Origin: Thiobacillus sp.
GTDB taxonomy: Bacteria; Pseudomonadota; Gammaproteobacteria; Burkholderiales; Thiobacillaceae
DNA: 64,000 bases
Assembly: GCF_018780105.1 (NCBI RefSeq)
Contig: NZ_JADMKC010000004.1
Coordinates: forward strand, 173,444-237,443
Direction of reading: 5' to 3'
Made by a program: the position numbers and the translations under genes. Position 1 is the stretch's first letter; every line of letters begins with the position of its first letter. Below are positions 8,724 through 16,913 of this stretch, in pieces. The notes under the pieces were generated by a model. It saw nothing but the letters and a program-made list of their open reading frames with translations. It ran no database searches and had not been told where the DNA came from.

Positions 8724-9185
8724 ATGTTTGATATCGTTTTGTACCAACCCGAAATCCCGCCCAACACCGGCAACCTCATCCGGCTGGCCGCCAACACCGG
8801 CTGCCGGCTGCACCTGATCGAGCCTATGGGCTTTGACCTGTCCGACAAGCAGGTGGCGCGGGCCGGGCTGGACTATCACGACATGGCCTGCGTGCGGGTG
8901 CATGCGGACTGGGCCGCGGCGCAGGCGGCGCTGCCGGGACGCTGGTTCGCGTTCACCACCAAGGGTAGTGCCTTTCATGCCAGCGTGCGTTTCCAGCCGG
9001 GCGACGTGCTGGTGTTCGGTCCCGAGTCGCGCGGGTTGCCGGCTGAGCTTCTGGCGACTTTCGACGTCGGCCACCGCCTGCGTTTGCCCATGCTGCCCGA
9101 TTCGCGCAGCATGAACCTGTCGAATGCGGTGAGCGTGACGGTGTTCGAGGCCTGGCGACAAAACGGGTTTGCAGGAGGCGTTTGA
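8724..9185 (+). CDS. trmL: tRNA (cytidine/uridine-34-2'-O)-methyltransferase
   Basis: A 153-residue single-domain SpoU/SPOUT methyltransferase that methylates the wobble ribose of certain leucine tRNAs. The three SPOUT motifs are present: PNTGNLIRLAANTG near the N-terminus, FGPESRGLP near residue 100, and SMNLSNAVSV near 134, which together form the trefoil knot and S-adenosylmethionine pocket. I chose ATG 8724 over a TTG six bases earlier because TAGG at 8711-8714 is well spaced for it. It diverges from gshA across 43 bases. Confidence 0.94.
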   Translation: MFDIVLYQPEIPPNTGNLIRLAANTGCRLHLIEPMGFDLSDKQVARAGLDYHDMACVRVHADWAAAQAALPGRWFAFTTKGSAFHASVRFQPGDVLVFGPESRGLPAELLATFDVGHRLRLPMLPDSRSMNLSNAVSVTVFEAWRQNGFAGGV

Positions 9186-9671
9186 GTGACCTATCTGGAA
9201 TGGCTGGAAGCGGCCAGCTACATCGTGACCGTCGTCGGTTTGCCGTTCGCAATCGGGGTCTATCTGCTCGACCAGCGACGCGAGCGGCAGACCGACGAGG
9301 AGGAAATCTTCCTGCGCTTGTCGGACGAGTACGCCGATTTCATGCGGTTGGTGATCGACAACGCCGACCTGAATCTGCTGTCGCCGGTGGCCAAGGGCGA
9401 GCTCAACGAAGAGCAGCGCGAACGCAAGCGCGCGCTGTTCGCCATTCTCGTCAGCCTGTTCGAACGCGCCTATGTGCTGGTCTATGAGGACAAGATGAGC
9501 CGCCAGCAGGCGCGCTTGTGGACATCCTGGGAGGACTACATGACCGAGTGGTGCGAGCGGGAAGACTTTCGAGCCACGCTGCCCGGGTTGCTGCATGGCG
9601 AAGACCCCGGCTTTGTCGCCACCATCGAACGCATCGCGCGCGAGGCGGCGGGCGCCGCTACGCGGCGTTGA
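9186..9671 (+). CDS. Small membrane-anchored protein of unknown function
   Basis: A 161-residue protein not recognised as a named family. It starts with GTG directly after the trmL stop, with a strong AGGAGG at 9173-9178. One hydrophobic segment (about residues 11-28) is followed by a charged, helical cytoplasmic part rich in Glu and Arg and including Trp-rich ARLWTSWEDYMTEW. The layout resembles small single-pass proteins with a helical cytosolic domain (DUF4760-like), but I cannot confirm this. Its 3' end overlaps the end of the opposing GGDEF/EAL gene by 14 bases. Confidence 0.7.
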   Translation: MTYLEWLEAASYIVTVVGLPFAIGVYLLDQRRERQTDEEEIFLRLSDEYADFMRLVIDNADLNLLSPVAKGELNEEQRERKRALFAILVSLFERAYVLVYEDKMSRQQARLWTSWEDYMTEWCEREDFRATLPGLLHGEDPGFVATIERIAREAAGAATRR

Positions 9672-12600
9672 CCGGGGCGGTTTGTTTCAGCCAGGCGATC
9701 AGTTCGTCCAGCGGCAGCGGCCGGCTGAGGTAATAGCCCTGCGCCTGGTCGCAGCCCATCTCCTGCAGCATGCCCAGCAGTTTGGCGTTTTCCACGCCCT
9801 CGGCGATCACCTTGAGTCCGAGACCGTGAGCCATGGCGACGGTAGAGCGCACGATGGTGGCGTCCTGCGAGTTGTCGGCCATGCCCATGACGAATGAGCG
9901 GTCGATCTTGAGCGCGGAGAGCGGCAGCCTGCGCAGGTAGGCGAGCGACGAGTAGCCGGTGCCGAAGTCGTCCACGGCAATGTTGACCCCGGTCGCGGCG
10001 ATGGACCGGAGCAGGGCCACCGAACTGTCAGGGTCGTGCATGAGGGCGGTTTCGGTCAGTTCGAGTTCGACTTCCTGGTGCGGCAGGCCGAAGCTGACGA
10101 TGGCGTGTTCGAGATGGGCCACGAAGCGCCCATCCATCAGGTTACGCGCCGACAGATTGATGGCGACAGGCTGCGTGTAGCCGAGGTCGTGCAGGCGGCG
10201 CTTGTCGGTCAGGGCCAGGTGCAGGATGGTCTGGGTGAAGGGGTGGATGACCTCGTTCATTTCCACCAGATGGATGAAGGCATCGGGATACAGCATGCCG
10301 AGCCGCGGGTTCTGCCAGCGCGCCAGCGCTTCGAAACCGATGATCTGCCGGCTGGCGATATCGAGCTTGGGCTGGTAGTGCAGCACCATCTCGTCGTTTT
10401 GCAGGGCATGGGTCAGTTCGCCCGCGAGTGCGAGGCGTTCCGGGCTGTGGGTGTCGTAGCTGCGATCGTAGACCACTACGCCGGCGGACAGTTTTTTCGC
10501 CTGATACATGGCCACGTCGGCTGCGCGCAGCAGGGCGTGGCTGTTGTCGCCGTGTTCCGGATAAAAGGCGACGCCGATGCTGCCGCCAATCTGCAGCGCG
10601 ATGCCTTCGATCATGAAGGGGCGGCGCAGCGCATCGGTGAGGTGTTGCGCCCACTCAACCACCGCATTCCTGTCGTCCAGCCCGGTCAGCAGAATGGCGA
10701 ATTCGTCACCGCCCAGACGGCAGATCAGGGTGTGCAGACCGGCGAGGGTTTGTTCCAGGCGTGGGCCGATTCCGGTCAGCAGCTGATCGCCGATGTGGTG
10801 TCCCAGCGTGTCGTTGATTTCCTTGAAGCGGTCCAGGTCCAGCAACAGCAATGCGGCGGTTTTGCCCGGCTGGCGTTCGAAGCGTTCGATCAGTTCCTGA
10901 TGCAGGACCGTACGGTTGGGCAACAGGGTGAGGCTATCGTGGCGCGCCTGAAAAGCCAGGCTGATGACATGGCGCGAATTGGCAATCGCCAGCGCCACGG
11001 CATTGCTGAAGGCGTTCAGGGTTTCCAGCTCGGTTTCGCTGAAAGGCTTGTGTTCGCGATACAGCAGGCTGAGGCAACCGAGGGCCTGCTTGTTGTAGGT
11101 GATCGGAATCGAGACGCCCGCGTGCAGTCCCGCTGCGTCCAGTGCGTTTCTGATGCCGGCTTGCAAGCGTTCGTCTGCCGCAAAGTGCTCGCTGACCAGC
11201 GCGTGCTGATGGGTGAGCGCCAGCCCGCACAGGCTGCCGGCGACGGAGATTCGGGTGATCTGCCGCAACAGGCTGGGATCGAAACCGTGGCTTGCCACCA
11301 GATCCAGTTGCGCCCCTTCCGCATCTTGCAGATAGATGGCAATGTTGGGCGCGTGGCTGAGGCCGAGCAGCGCGTTCATGGCCTCCTTCAGGATGTCGTC
11401 CAGCGCCAGCGATGCGTGGAGATGGGTGGACAGCCGGTTGATCAGGCGCAGGCTTTCGTTGCCTTCGATCAGGGCCTGGCGCGACTGTGCCAGCTCGGCT
11501 TCGGCTTTCTTGCGCTGGCTGATGTTGCGCACGGTGGCGAGGATGTGTGGCTGGCCGTCGATCAGGATGATGTTCAGCGTCACTTCCGCATCGAAAACCT
11601 TGCCGTCGAGGCGCTGGTGCTGCCACTCGAACACCTGGGTTTGCCCAGCGAACGCAGCGCCGATTTTCTCCAGCGCGGCTTCCTGCGACGGCCGTCCGTC
11701 CGCTTGAAAGGGAGGCGAAAAACGGTACGGCGTGGTGCCGATGATCTGCTCGCGGGTGCAGCCGAACATGTCCAGCGTGGCCGGGTTGCAGTCGACGAAT
11801 AGGTCGCCCTGCATCAGGAAAATGCTGTCGCCGGCATGCTCGAACAGGATGCGGTAGCGCGCCAGGCTGTCGCGCAGACTAGCCTGGGCCTGCTTCTGTT
11901 CGGTCAGGTCGGCGGCGATGCCGAGGAAGCCTTCTATTTCGCCCGATGGCCCATGCAGGGCGGTGATCGAGAGGCGCACCGGGAAAGGGCTGCCATCCTT
12001 GTGCAGATGGAGCCATTCGCGTTCATCGGCTCCGCCGCGCCGGGCTTTCGCGACGAAAACGTCGAACCCCGGCTCAATGGGTTCGCCCAGTTCCTGACTG
12101 AGTTCGGCCGCGCGCTGGCGGACCTCGTCCGGGTCGTGAAATATCTCGGGATTGGCCTTGCCGATCATTTCGTCGGCGCTGTAGCCCAGCATGCGCTCGG
12201 CTGCGGCATTGAAGCTGACAATGGTGCCTGCGGTGTCGGTGGAAATGATGCTGTAATCGGCGCCGTCCAGCACCGCCTTTTGCCATGCCAAGAGGTGTCC
12301 GACGACGGCATCGGACTCGGATTGGCGGATCAGGGCGCGGCGGTAAATCAGCGTGCCGCCGATCAGGCAGGCCAGCAGCAGGAGCGTCGGCAACACGATC
12401 CGCTGCAGCCACTCGAATACGATGGTTCGGCAGGGGACGAACGCTGCCGCAGTCAGCCCGTATTCGTCGATTCGCTCGTACGCGACGTAGTGCCTGCCGT
12501 TCAGGCGCGGCAGATCGATGGTCGTGATCCCCTTGCTGGAATGGAGCGCGGCGACTTGCTGGATGGTTTTGGGGTGTACCGGTCGTTGGTAGACCCTTTC

Positions 12601-13320
12601 GTAAACAGTTTGCCGGGGTCCCGCAGGCAGCGGTTGCAGATGTTGAACGTAATGGTCGTCGCGCAGCAGGGCGATATCGACATCGGGCGGCAGGACCGTA
12701 TTGGCCAGCAGGGCGGTGCCGCCGTCGATGGAATAACCAGCGGTCATCACCGCAATGATCTTGTCCTGGGCGTCGACGATAGGCACACGCACCGGACTGA
12801 CCCAGAGTTTGAGCAAGGGCATGAAATACGGGCGGCCAATCTGCAGGTGGCCCGTGCTGAGACTTTTGCGGAAACTGTCGCGGGTTTCGGCTTGCTGCAG
12901 CAGATTCGGCAAGGCCGTATCGTCCGGGACGCCGGTGACCAGCAGCAGCTGCCCGTTTGGCCGGGCCAGGCCCAGCCCCGCCATGCCCGGGTCGATTGCA
13001 CCCATTCGTTCGATCAGCGCGCGGCCGTTTGAGGGTTTGTCCAGCGCACCCAGCGCAACCAGTTCGCTGCCCAGGCCGCGCAGCACCAGTTCGTAGTTGC
13101 GCAGGGTGGTGCGCGTGTTTTCGACCAGGGTGCTGCGGATGTACTGCAGTTGTGTCTCAGCATCGCGCCGGGTGTCGAACCAATGCCAGGTAAGCGAGAA
13201 GGCATAGGCCAGCAGGGCAAATCCGATCAGGACACGAAACAGCCCGCGCAACTGTTCGTTGCGCGGGCGTTTCGGGTTGACGGGGATGTCCGGGCTTTGG
13301 CTCAAGCTGGCAGTTCTCAC
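9658..13320 (-). CDS. Membrane dCache-PAS-PAS-GAF-GGDEF-EAL signalling protein
   Basis: A 1220-residue cyclic-di-GMP enzyme. Two membrane segments (about 28-47 and 305-328) flank a periplasmic double-Cache-like sensor. Two PAS domains (about 340-460 and 470-590), a GAF domain (about 610-760), GGDEF and EAL domains follow. The GGDEF motif is intact (RLGGDEF, about residue 871) and lacks an obvious RxxD inhibitory site. The EAL domain is also intact (GFEALARW, about 995; DDFGTGYSSL; LKIDRSF). It can therefore in principle make and degrade c-di-GMP. The start is a GTG without a clear Shine-Dalgarno sequence, so the N-terminus is uncertain. It is transcribed alone. Confidence 0.9.
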   Translation of the reverse strand: MRTASLSQSPDIPVNPKRPRNEQLRGLFRVLIGFALLAYAFSLTWHWFDTRRDAETQLQYIRSTLVENTRTTLRNYELVLRGLGSELVALGALDKPSNGRALIERMGAIDPGMAGLGLARPNGQLLLVTGVPDDTALPNLLQQAETRDSFRKSLSTGHLQIGRPYFMPLLKLWVSPVRVPIVDAQDKIIAVMTAGYSIDGGTALLANTVLPPDVDIALLRDDHYVQHLQPLPAGPRQTVYERVYQRPVHPKTIQQVAALHSSKGITTIDLPRLNGRHYVAYERIDEYGLTAAAFVPCRTIVFEWLQRIVLPTLLLLACLIGGTLIYRRALIRQSESDAVVGHLLAWQKAVLDGADYSIISTDTAGTIVSFNAAAERMLGYSADEMIGKANPEIFHDPDEVRQRAAELSQELGEPIEPGFDVFVAKARRGGADEREWLHLHKDGSPFPVRLSITALHGPSGEIEGFLGIAADLTEQKQAQASLRDSLARYRILFEHAGDSIFLMQGDLFVDCNPATLDMFGCTREQIIGTTPYRFSPPFQADGRPSQEAALEKIGAAFAGQTQVFEWQHQRLDGKVFDAEVTLNIILIDGQPHILATVRNISQRKKAEAELAQSRQALIEGNESLRLINRLSTHLHASLALDDILKEAMNALLGLSHAPNIAIYLQDAEGAQLDLVASHGFDPSLLRQITRISVAGSLCGLALTHQHALVSEHFAADERLQAGIRNALDAAGLHAGVSIPITYNKQALGCLSLLYREHKPFSETELETLNAFSNAVALAIANSRHVISLAFQARHDSLTLLPNRTVLHQELIERFERQPGKTAALLLLDLDRFKEINDTLGHHIGDQLLTGIGPRLEQTLAGLHTLICRLGGDEFAILLTGLDDRNAVVEWAQHLTDALRRPFMIEGIALQIGGSIGVAFYPEHGDNSHALLRAADVAMYQAKKLSAGVVVYDRSYDTHSPERLALAGELTHALQNDEMVLHYQPKLDIASRQIIGFEALARWQNPRLGMLYPDAFIHLVEMNEVIHPFTQTILHLALTDKRRLHDLGYTQPVAINLSARNLMDGRFVAHLEHAIVSFGLPHQEVELELTETALMHDPDSSVALLRSIAATGVNIAVDDFGTGYSSLAYLRRLPLSALKIDRSFVMGMADNSQDATIVRSTVAMAHGLGLKVIAEGVENAKLLGMLQEMGCDQAQGYYLSRPLPLDELIAWLKQTAPVNAA

Positions 13321-13479
13321 ATGTTGACTGTATTAATTAAAATTAACTAAACCCGGGCCAGGCGCACGGTGGCGTCGAGGGCGTGCGCGCCTCAGCGCTG
13401 CGAACGCTATGTTTACGGCTAAACCCGCAGAAAACAATAGGGGTGTGGTCGGCCAGACGGCCGGCGGCTCCGGACAGCG

Positions 13480-14472
13480 TTAAAACTCGGACCTGATGTC
13501 CCGGTTCAGCAGCGCGTCGACCGCCTGCGCGGCAGGCAGCCCCTCGAACAGCATCTGGCAGACCGTGCGGGTAATCGGCATGTCGACGCCCTGTTCGCTG
13601 GCAAGGGCGGCGACTTCGCGCGCGGTGGTGACGCCTTCGGCGACATGGCCGAGTTCGCTGAGTATGGTGTCGAGATTCTGGCCGCGCGCCAGACGCAGCC
13701 CCACTTGGCGGTTGCGCGAGAGGTCGCCGGTCGTGGTGAGGATCAGGTCGCCGAGTCCGGACAGCCCCATGAAGGTTTCGACGTGGCCGCCGAGCTGGAC
13801 GCCGAGGCGGGTCATTTCAGCCAGTCCGCGTGTAATCAGCGCGGCGCGCGCGTTGTGCCCGAGCTGCAGGCCGTCGCAAATGCCGGCGGCGATCGCCATG
13901 ACGTTTTTCAGTGCGCCGCCGATCTCGACTCCGATGACGTCGTCATGGGCATAGATGCGCAGGCGCTGGCCGGACAATGCTGCGGCCAGGCGTTGCGCCA
14001 GTACGCGGTCATGCGAGGCGAGGGTGAGCGCAGTGGGGTAGCCCTGTGCCACTTCCTGAGCAAAGCTGGGGCCGGATAGCGCGCCGGATTGCGCGTGGGC
14101 GGGCAGCAGCTCAGCAATCAGCTGGTGCGGCAGCTTGCGGCTGCCGGGTTCGAAGCCCTTGCACACCCACAGCAGCGGCGGCAGTGCGGGATGCTGCGCG
14201 AGGGCCGCGAGGGTGGGGCGCAGCGCGCCGCTGGGCACGGCGATGACAATCAGCTCGGCGGCGTCGACGACAGCGGTGAAATCCGGGTTGAATCGCAGAC
14301 TGTCCGGCAACGGGCAGCCGGGCAGATAGCGGGTGTTGACGTGCTGGGCGCGCATGGCGTCGAGTTCGCCCGCATTGCGTCCCCACAGACTGACGCTGTG
14401 GTGGGACGCCCAGCTGGCCGCCAGCGCGGTGCCCCAGGCGCCGGCGCCGAGTACGCCAAGTTTCATGCTCAT
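13480..14472 (-). CDS. gpsA: Glycerol-3-phosphate dehydrogenase [NAD(P)+]
   Basis: A 330-residue GpsA, which reduces dihydroxyacetone phosphate to sn-glycerol-3-phosphate for phospholipid synthesis. The Rossmann motif GAGAWGTAL lies at about residues 9-17, the catalytic-lysine region is GGALKNVMAIAAGICDGL and the substrate segment is GLSGLGDLILT. It closes the run rhodanese-grxC-trxC-secB-SH3-gpsA, which mirrors the yibN-grxC-secB-gpsA order of enterobacteria. The start may be the ATG at 14472 or the one two codons later; neither has a clear Shine-Dalgarno sequence. Confidence 0.96.
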   Translation of the reverse strand: MSMKLGVLGAGAWGTALAASWASHHSVSLWGRNAGELDAMRAQHVNTRYLPGCPLPDSLRFNPDFTAVVDAAELIVIAVPSGALRPTLAALAQHPALPPLLWVCKGFEPGSRKLPHQLIAELLPAHAQSGALSGPSFAQEVAQGYPTALTLASHDRVLAQRLAAALSGQRLRIYAHDDVIGVEIGGALKNVMAIAAGICDGLQLGHNARAALITRGLAEMTRLGVQLGGHVETFMGLSGLGDLILTTTGDLSRNRQVGLRLARGQNLDTILSELGHVAEGVTTAREVAALASEQGVDMPITRTVCQMLFEGLPAAQAVDALLNRDIRSEF

Positions 14473-14493
14473 AAGCGGGCCCGCGCCATGCGT

Positions 14494-14934
14494 TTACCGG
14501 CCCCAGGCTTCGTGTGCGGGCAGCCAGCCGGTCAGGCCGTCGGCATGCTTCACCGGCAGCCAGCCGAAGGCATCGGCGGGACCGGTCAGCTGGAGCAGCA
14601 CGCCGCGCGCGACTTGCGCCACCGCTTCGGCGTCCGCTCGCGGCTGCTTGCGCAGCGTGCTGGTTTCAGCCTTGACCATGACGGTTTTTGCGCCGCCCAG
14701 TGCCGATTTCTCGACCCAGCTCAGGCGGCCGCTGGCGTCGCGCACCTTGATCCATGCGTCGGTGTCGACCACCACCTCCAGCGGCACGCCACTGCCCGCG
14801 ACGGCGATTTTGCCGGCAGCGGTGGAAGGCGCGTCGTAAAGCAGGGCAGGCCGCGCGGTGCTGCGATATTCCAGCGCGCTGGCCGGATGCGCCAGCGCCA
14901 GCAGAAAACCGGCCGTGAGCAGCGGTTTCAACAA
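14494..14934 (-). CDS. Exported protein with two bacterial SH3 domains
   Basis: A 146-residue protein with a cleavable signal peptide (cut likely after ALAHPASA, about residue 20) and two SH3-like repeats: the first has the WIKVRDASGRLSWVEKSAL strand pattern near residues 60-80, the second ends with GWLPVKHADGLTGWLPAHEAWG. Periplasmic SH3b proteins of this type are commonly thought to bind peptidoglycan, but no catalytic domain is attached here. It lies 7 bases downstream of secB and 21 bases upstream of gpsA, so it is part of the same transcript. Confidence 0.82.
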   Translation of the reverse strand: MLKPLLTAGFLLALAHPASALEYRSTARPALLYDAPSTAAGKIAVAGSGVPLEVVVDTDAWIKVRDASGRLSWVEKSALGGAKTVMVKAETSTLRKQPRADAEAVAQVARGVLLQLTGPADAFGWLPVKHADGLTGWLPAHEAWGR

Positions 14935-14941
14935 GCCCGGC

Positions 14942-15400
14942 TCAATGCGTTTGGGCGGGGGCGGCTTGCTGCTGCTGGGCCTGCTGTTGCTGGGCGTACA
15001 GCGCTTCGAAATTGACCGGGTTCAGCAGCAGGGGCGGGAAGCCTGCGCGGATCACCACGTCGGACACGGTTTCACGCAGGTAGGGGAACACGATGTTGGG
15101 GCAGCCGATGCCGAGCACCATCGGAATCTGTTCCTGCGGCACGTTCTGGATGCGGAACACGCCGGCCTGGGTGCACTCGACCAGGAACATGGTCTTGTCG
15201 CTGATCTTGGAGGTGACGGTGACGGTGATGCTGGTGTGGTACATGTCGTCGCCGAGCGGGCGGCTTTCGGTCGACATGTTGACTTCAATTTGCGGCGCTT
15301 CGCGTTCGAGGTAAATGGCGGGGGCGTTGGGTACTTCCACCGACAGATCCTTGACGTAGAGTTTTTCGATATTGAATGTGGGCTGCAGTGCGTCGGTCAT
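14942..15400 (-). CDS. secB: Protein-export chaperone SecB
   Basis: A 152-residue SecB, the tetrameric cytoplasmic chaperone that keeps preproteins unfolded and hands them to SecA. It begins FNIEKLYVKDLSVEVPNAP and includes VLGIGCPNIVFPYLRETVSD and AGFPPLLLNPVNFEALY. The C-terminus is a Gln-rich tail. The start is ATG 15400 with a good AGGA upstream; the open frame extends about 100 codons further 5' but that part runs through the end of trxC in another frame. A strong hairpin with a T-run lies only about 18 bases before the ribosome-binding site. Confidence 0.96.
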   Translation of the reverse strand: MTDALQPTFNIEKLYVKDLSVEVPNAPAIYLEREAPQIEVNMSTESRPLGDDMYHTSITVTVTSKISDKTMFLVECTQAGVFRIQNVPQEQIPMVLGIGCPNIVFPYLRETVSDVVIRAGFPPLLLNPVNFEALYAQQQQAQQQQAAPAQTH

Positions 15401-15417
15401 GATGGTTTCCTGGGTCA

Positions 15418-15442
15418 ATAAAAACCGGAGCGCACGCTCCGG
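15418..15442 (-). terminator. Perfect hairpin plus T-run between trxC and secB
   Basis: On the minus strand an 8-bp perfect stem (CCGGAGCG, 2-base loop, CGCTCCGG) at 15425-15442 is followed directly by TTTTTATT. This has the form of an intrinsic terminator for trxC, but secB begins only 18 bases further on. It could therefore act as an attenuator, or a promoter inside the trxC end could place it in the secB leader. Confidence 0.75.
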
Positions 15443-15468
15443 GACAGGCGGTATTTTACACGCGCTTG

Positions 15469-15894
15469 TTACATGCCTTGTGTCAACAGCCAGCGCTTCA
15501 GCGCGTTGGCTTCCATCGCGCCCGACACGCGCGCCACTTCCTCGCCATTTTTGAACAGGATCAGGCTGGGGATGCCCTTGATGTGGTGACGCATCGAGAC
15601 CTGCGGATTGGCCTCGGTGTCGACCTTGGCAAAACGCACCCGCGTGGCCATGTCGGCGGCGACCTGCTGGAATACCGGCGCCATCATCTTGCAGGGGCCG
15701 CACCAGTCGGCCCAGAAATCGACCAGAACCGGCAAGCCGGCCTTGGCGATGAAGCGGTCAAAACTGCTGGCGTTGAGGTCGACCGGCTTGCCGGGCAGCA
15801 GCAGCGTGCCGCATTGGCCGCATTTGGGGCCGTCGGCGAGGCGTTCGTCCGGCACGCGATTGAGCGCCAGGCAGTGGGGGCAGGCAAGTTCCAT
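15469..15894 (-). CDS. trxC: Thioredoxin 2 (zinc-finger thioredoxin)
   Basis: A 141-residue TrxC. The N-terminus has two Cys-x2-Cys pairs (ACPHC and KCGQC) forming the zinc-binding region that separates TrxC from TrxA. The redox site is WCGPCK near residue 62, and the conserved cis-proline is in KGIPSL. It reduces disulfides in the cytoplasm using thioredoxin reductase and is typically induced by oxidative stress. I chose ATG 15894 because AAGGA sits 6 bases upstream and it gives the family's usual MELACPHC start. It follows grxC, adding to a thiol-redox cluster. Confidence 0.92.
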   Translation of the reverse strand: MELACPHCLALNRVPDERLADGPKCGQCGTLLLPGKPVDLNASSFDRFIAKAGLPVLVDFWADWCGPCKMMAPVFQQVAADMATRVRFAKVDTEANPQVSMRHHIKGIPSLILFKNGEEVARVSGAMEANALKRWLLTQGM

Positions 15895-15970
15895 CAGGAT
15901 TCCTTGAGGCAAATGATCGTTGCCTCAAGGTGGAGGCGCGCGCCATGAATTCAAGCGCAGGCTTCTGGGA

Positions 15971-16231
15971 TCAGGCGCTGGCGAGCAACGGCACCAGACC
16001 GCCGGCCGCATCCAGCGCGGCGGTGTCGTCGAAACCGCCGACATGGGTGTCGCCGATGAATACTTGCGGCACGGTGCGGCGGCCGCTACGGGCGATCATT
16101 TCGTCCTGTTTTGCCGGATCGAGGTCGATGCGGATTTTTTCGATGTCGGTGACGCCGCGGCTTTTGAGCAGGCGCTCGGCCGAGACGCAATACGGGCAAA
16201 CGGCGGTGCAATACATGACAACTTTAGCCAT
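15971..16231 (-). CDS. grxC: Glutaredoxin 3
   Basis: An 86-residue class I glutaredoxin using glutathione to reduce disulfides and protein-glutathione adducts. The active site CPYC is at about residues 12-15, the cis-Pro is in RTVPQVFIG, and the glutathione-binding segment is HVGGFDDTAAL. It is 24 bases downstream of the rhodanese gene, as in E. coli yibN-grxC. Glutathione for it would come from GshA/GshB encoded at 6.4-8.7 kb. Confidence 0.95.
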   Translation of the reverse strand: MAKVVMYCTAVCPYCVSAERLLKSRGVTDIEKIRIDLDPAKQDEMIARSGRRTVPQVFIGDTHVGGFDDTAALDAAGGLVPLLASA

Positions 16232-16255
16232 GGTGGCTCCTTCTCGGTGAATGGG

Positions 16256-16669
16256 TTATTTGGTGACGGGCAGGTTGGCGCGTTCCCACGCGATGATGCC
16301 GCCCGCCTGGTTGTAGACGGTCTCGAATCCGGCTTTTTTCAGCATGCCGCAGGCGCGCGCCGAGCGCTGGCCGCTGCGGCAGGTGACCAGAACCGGTTTG
16401 CCCTTGAATTTGTCGAGTTCCTTGAGGCGACCGGACAACTGCCCGAGCGGAATATGCTTCGCCTTGGGGATGTGGCCGGCAGCGAATTCCTTGTCTTCGC
16501 GCACGTCCAGCACCAGCGCGTCGTCGTTGAAGAGGCGGGTGGCCTTCAGCGTGTCGGCTTCCTCGATGCCGGAGATTTTGCTGCCGATGAATGACCAGAT
16601 CAGCATGGCGCCGGACACCGCCGCCAGTGAGGCGAGCATCCAGTTGTCTTGTATGAATTGCATGTCCAT
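16256..16669 (-). CDS. Membrane-anchored rhodanese-like protein (YibN type)
   Basis: A 137-residue protein with one N-terminal membrane segment (about residues 11-28) and one rhodanese domain facing the cytoplasm. The active-site loop is CRSGQRSA with the persulfide-forming cysteine at about residue 97; DVREDKEFAAGHIPKAKHIPLG is the family's N-terminal signature. Such domains carry sulfane sulfur. Immediate neighbours are a DUF2892 gene, an RND pump and an ArsR regulator upstream, and grxC/trxC downstream. Confidence 0.92.
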   Translation of the reverse strand: MDMQFIQDNWMLASLAAVSGAMLIWSFIGSKISGIEEADTLKATRLFNDDALVLDVREDKEFAAGHIPKAKHIPLGQLSGRLKELDKFKGKPVLVTCRSGQRSARACGMLKKAGFETVYNQAGGIIAWERANLPVTK

Positions 16670-16684
16670 AAGAAGTCTTCTCGT

Positions 16685-16903
16685 TTAGAGGCCGCAGCCC
16701 TGTTTGACGCCGGCTTTTTTCAGCACGATGTCCAGCGGGCAGAAGCGGGTAAAGCCGGATTGAAACAGGTTGAAACCGACGAAGGCAGTAAACCACAGCC
16801 ACGAAGGCTGGGCCAGGTCGGCGCTGCCGGAGGCATGCGCCAGCGCCAGCGACAGCATGATGAAAAAACCGGCAATGATACGAACGATGCGTTCGACGGT
16901 CAT
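16685..16903 (-). CDS. DUF2892 (YgaP-like) small membrane protein
   Basis: A 72-residue protein with two membrane helices and the DUF2892 hallmarks: an N-terminal RIVRIIAGFF helix and the GFNLFQSGFTRFCPLDIVLKKAG segment with a conserved Cys-Pro near the second helix. The domain occurs alone or fused to rhodaneses (as in YgaP) and is often linked to sulfur-handling genes. Here it lies between the RND pump and a rhodanese, 10 bases after the pump's stop. A second DUF2892 protein is encoded at 41749-41940. Confidence 0.9.
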   Translation of the reverse strand: MTVERIVRIIAGFFIMLSLALAHASGSADLAQPSWLWFTAFVGFNLFQSGFTRFCPLDIVLKKAGVKQGCGL

Positions 16904-16913
16904 GGTGAAGCTC

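Noticed and set aside
10036..11802. 588-codon plus-strand frame opposite the GGDEF/EAL gene
   Set aside because: Antisense shadow of a high-G+C gene; the opposite strand encodes intact GAF, GGDEF and EAL motifs.
13440..13480. Possible terminator after gpsA (GGCC-AGAC-GGCC and CCGGCGGCTCCGG)
   Set aside because: The stems are short and no T-run follows on the minus strand.
15401..15703. 101-codon N-terminal extension of secB
   Set aside because: It overlaps trxC in another frame and crosses a terminator-like hairpin; the AGGA-ATG at 15400 gives a normal-length SecB.
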